From NCBI RefSeq assembly GCF_018070345.1, contig NZ_JAGPXX010000017.1, positions 1-64,000 on the forward strand: a stretch of DNA of 64,000 nucleotides, in the 5' to 3' direction. The translations under genes and the position numbers were made by a program. Origin of the DNA: Streptomyces sp. F63. Its GTDB lineage: Bacteria; Actinomycetota; Actinomycetes; Streptomycetales; Streptomycetaceae. Positions within the stretch are counted from its first letter, which is position 1. Each line of letters starts with the position of its first letter. Below the pieces are notes generated by a model, which was not told the origin of the DNA, ran no database searches, and saw only the letters and a list, made by a program, of their open reading frames with translations. Shown here piece after piece: positions 62,773 to 64,000 of the stretch.

Positions 62773-63981
62773 TCAGTCCCGGAGGCGGTCGGGCGCGGCG
62801 CCGGGCCACTCGCAGACCAGGACGGTGGCGTCGTCCCGCATCGCGCCGCCGTGGTAGTCGAGAACGGCGTGGACCAGGCGGCGCAGCGTCTCCGGAACGG
62901 GCAGCTTGCCGGCCTCGTGGCGGATGATGAAGTCCGTGAAGCGCTGGACGCCGAACTGCTCGCCGCCCTCGGCACGTGCCTCGGTGATGCCGTCGGTGTA
63001 GAGCAGCAGCCGGTCACCGGGCTCCAGCTGGTCGCGGCAGAGGGTGACGGGCAGGCCGAGCCCGGTGCCCAGCGGATGCGTGGGCCGGCAGCGCAGGGTG
63101 GTCGCCGTGCGGCCGCCGCGTATCACCACCGGTGGGAGATGGCCGCAGTTGATCCAGCTCAGCATCCCGGTCCCGAGGTCGAGGTCGGCGAGGATGCCGG
63201 TGGCGTAGCGGCTGCGGCCGAACTGCTCGACGAGGGTGTCCTCGATCATCTCGCGGACCCGGATCAGGTCCGCGCCCTGCCGGCGGCCGCTGCGGCAGGC
63301 GGCCACGGCCAGATTGGCGGTCAGCCCGGCGGCGGTGTCGTGCCCCATGGCGTCGAACACGGCGAGGTGGGCCGTGCCGTTGGCCTCGGCGTAGTCGAAG
63401 GCGTCCCCGGCGGTCTCGTAGGCCGGCTCCATGGCCGCGCTGACCATCATGCGGTGGTTGGCGAAGGTCTTCGGCGGCATCAGGGTCCACTGCATCTCCG
63501 CGGACACCGTCATCGGCCGGGTGCGGCACAGGCGGGCGAGCGAGTCGCTGACGGCCCGCTTGCTGACCAGCAGCAGCCCCAGCAGCGAGGCCAGCCCCGC
63601 CATCACCTCCTCGGCCTCCGGGCCGGGTTCGGCGGGCTCGCAGCTCAGCACGCCGATCCGCTCGGTGCCGTCCAGGATCGGAACCCAGGACTGCTGCCGG
63701 CCGCCGGTGACGGCCTGCAGGATCCGGACGCTCCGGAAGGCGCGGCCCGGCAGGGTGGCGTCGATCCGCAGCTGCCGGCCGCCCTCACCGGCGTCGGGGC
63801 CGCGGCCGGTCACCTCCCGCAGGACGTCCTCCTGCAGATCGGCCACGTACATCCGCAGACGGTGCAGGCCCACCCGGCCGGCGTGCTCGGCCGCCAGGGA
63901 CGGCAGCTGCGCGAGACTCGCCGTGTGGCTGGCATCGAGCAGTGAGGTCAGCATCCGGGCGGTGTCGCACAAAGGCATCAT
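62773..63981 (-). CDS. GAF-PP2C (SpoIIE-type) phosphatase
   Basis: 402 residues, start near the window edge (63981 or upstream). The first ~160 residues are GAF-like (VLREVTGRGPDAGEGGRQLR, WVPILDGTERIGVLSCEP). The PP2C part has PAYETAGDAFDYAEANG, AVFDAMGHDTAAGLTANLAV, LLLYTDGITEARAEGG and GAMRDDATVLVCEW. Probably acts on STAS or sigma regulators. Partial N-terminus possible. Confidence 0.88.
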   Translation of the reverse strand: MMPLCDTARMLTSLLDASHTASLAQLPSLAAEHAGRVGLHRLRMYVADLQEDVLREVTGRGPDAGEGGRQLRIDATLPGRAFRSVRILQAVTGGRQQSWVPILDGTERIGVLSCEPAEPGPEAEEVMAGLASLLGLLLVSKRAVSDSLARLCRTRPMTVSAEMQWTLMPPKTFANHRMMVSAAMEPAYETAGDAFDYAEANGTAHLAVFDAMGHDTAAGLTANLAVAACRSGRRQGADLIRVREMIEDTLVEQFGRSRYATGILADLDLGTGMLSWINCGHLPPVVIRGGRTATTLRCRPTHPLGTGLGLPVTLCRDQLEPGDRLLLYTDGITEARAEGGEQFGVQRFTDFIIRHEAGKLPVPETLRRLVHAVLDYHGGAMRDDATVLVCEWPGAAPDRLRD

Positions 63982-64000
63982 GTGGCCGAACCCATCCGGG

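Overview
The window is about 64 kb of very GC-rich DNA. Strong G/C preference at third codon positions, many GTG starts, GGAGG-type ribosome binding sites, XRE/DUF397 gene pairs, a DUF574 methyltransferase, SpoIIE-type PP2C phosphatases, a DtxR/DmdR-type iron box and a lasso peptide cluster all point to Streptomyces or a close relative. No tRNA, rRNA, CRISPR array, replication origin or intact mobile element was seen. Calls come from reading translations and DNA by eye, without database searches.

Layout. (1) 0.07-4.9 kb: a D-glucarate module with a divergent IclR regulator, SSS transporter, 5-dehydro-4-deoxyglucarate dehydratase and glucarate dehydratase; a MerR/GyrI-like regulator follows. 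(2) 6-9.8 kb: small stress-type genes (Hsp20, two DUF2267 proteins, PRC-barrel, mini membrane protein), interrupted by a scar of a TnpB remnant abutting the tail of an XRE regulator. (3) 9.8-13 kb: a UbiE-like methyltransferase, a DUF574 methyltransferase and a DUF397 plus XRE/DUF5753 pair. (4) 13.1-19.3 kb: an ATP-grasp ligase coupled to a CocE/NonD hydrolase, an aldo/keto reductase and an SDR-DUF2867 fusion. (5) 19.8-24.6 kb: a STAS protein without the usual phosphoserine, TetR, an S4 protein, a class F sortase with its probable substrate, an SMR exporter and an SRPBCC protein. (6) 25-35.7 kb: an N-hydroxylase of siderophore type, an orphan cytochrome oxidase subunit I, a GAF-PAS-GAF-PP2C protein, hemerythrin, an ArsR pseudogene, TerD, a DUF305 remnant and an NlpC/P60 hydrolase. 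(7) 35.9-44.5 kb: a second nuo operon with membrane-arm genes A, H, J, K, L, M, N plus one odd protein in which degenerate NuoB-like and NuoD-like parts are joined by a histidine-rich linker. (8) 44.7-46.2 kb: a P450 and its 3Fe-4S ferredoxin. (9) 47.7-50.6 kb: a compact lasso peptide cluster (precursor, cyclase, RRE, peptidase) whose core closely resembles citrulassin. (10) 50.7-55 kb: a Ser/Thr kinase with a membrane partner, and a site-2-protease/CBS protein. (11) 55.1-61.8 kb: an iron-regulated divergent pair, an adenylation-carrier-acyltransferase_3 fusion against an FbpABC-type iron ABC transporter, with two iron boxes between them. (12) 61.9-64 kb: a frameshifted membrane/Mrr-type nuclease gene and a GAF-PP2C phosphatase at the edge.

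The most interesting systems are the citrulassin-like cluster lacking a local transporter and deiminase, the iron-controlled A-PCP-AT3 fusion, the complex-I membrane arm with a catalytically degenerate NuoB/NuoD-like fusion, and the ATP-grasp/CocE pair. Recurrent scars (TnpB/XRE, ArsR, DUF305, Mrr) show local gene decay.
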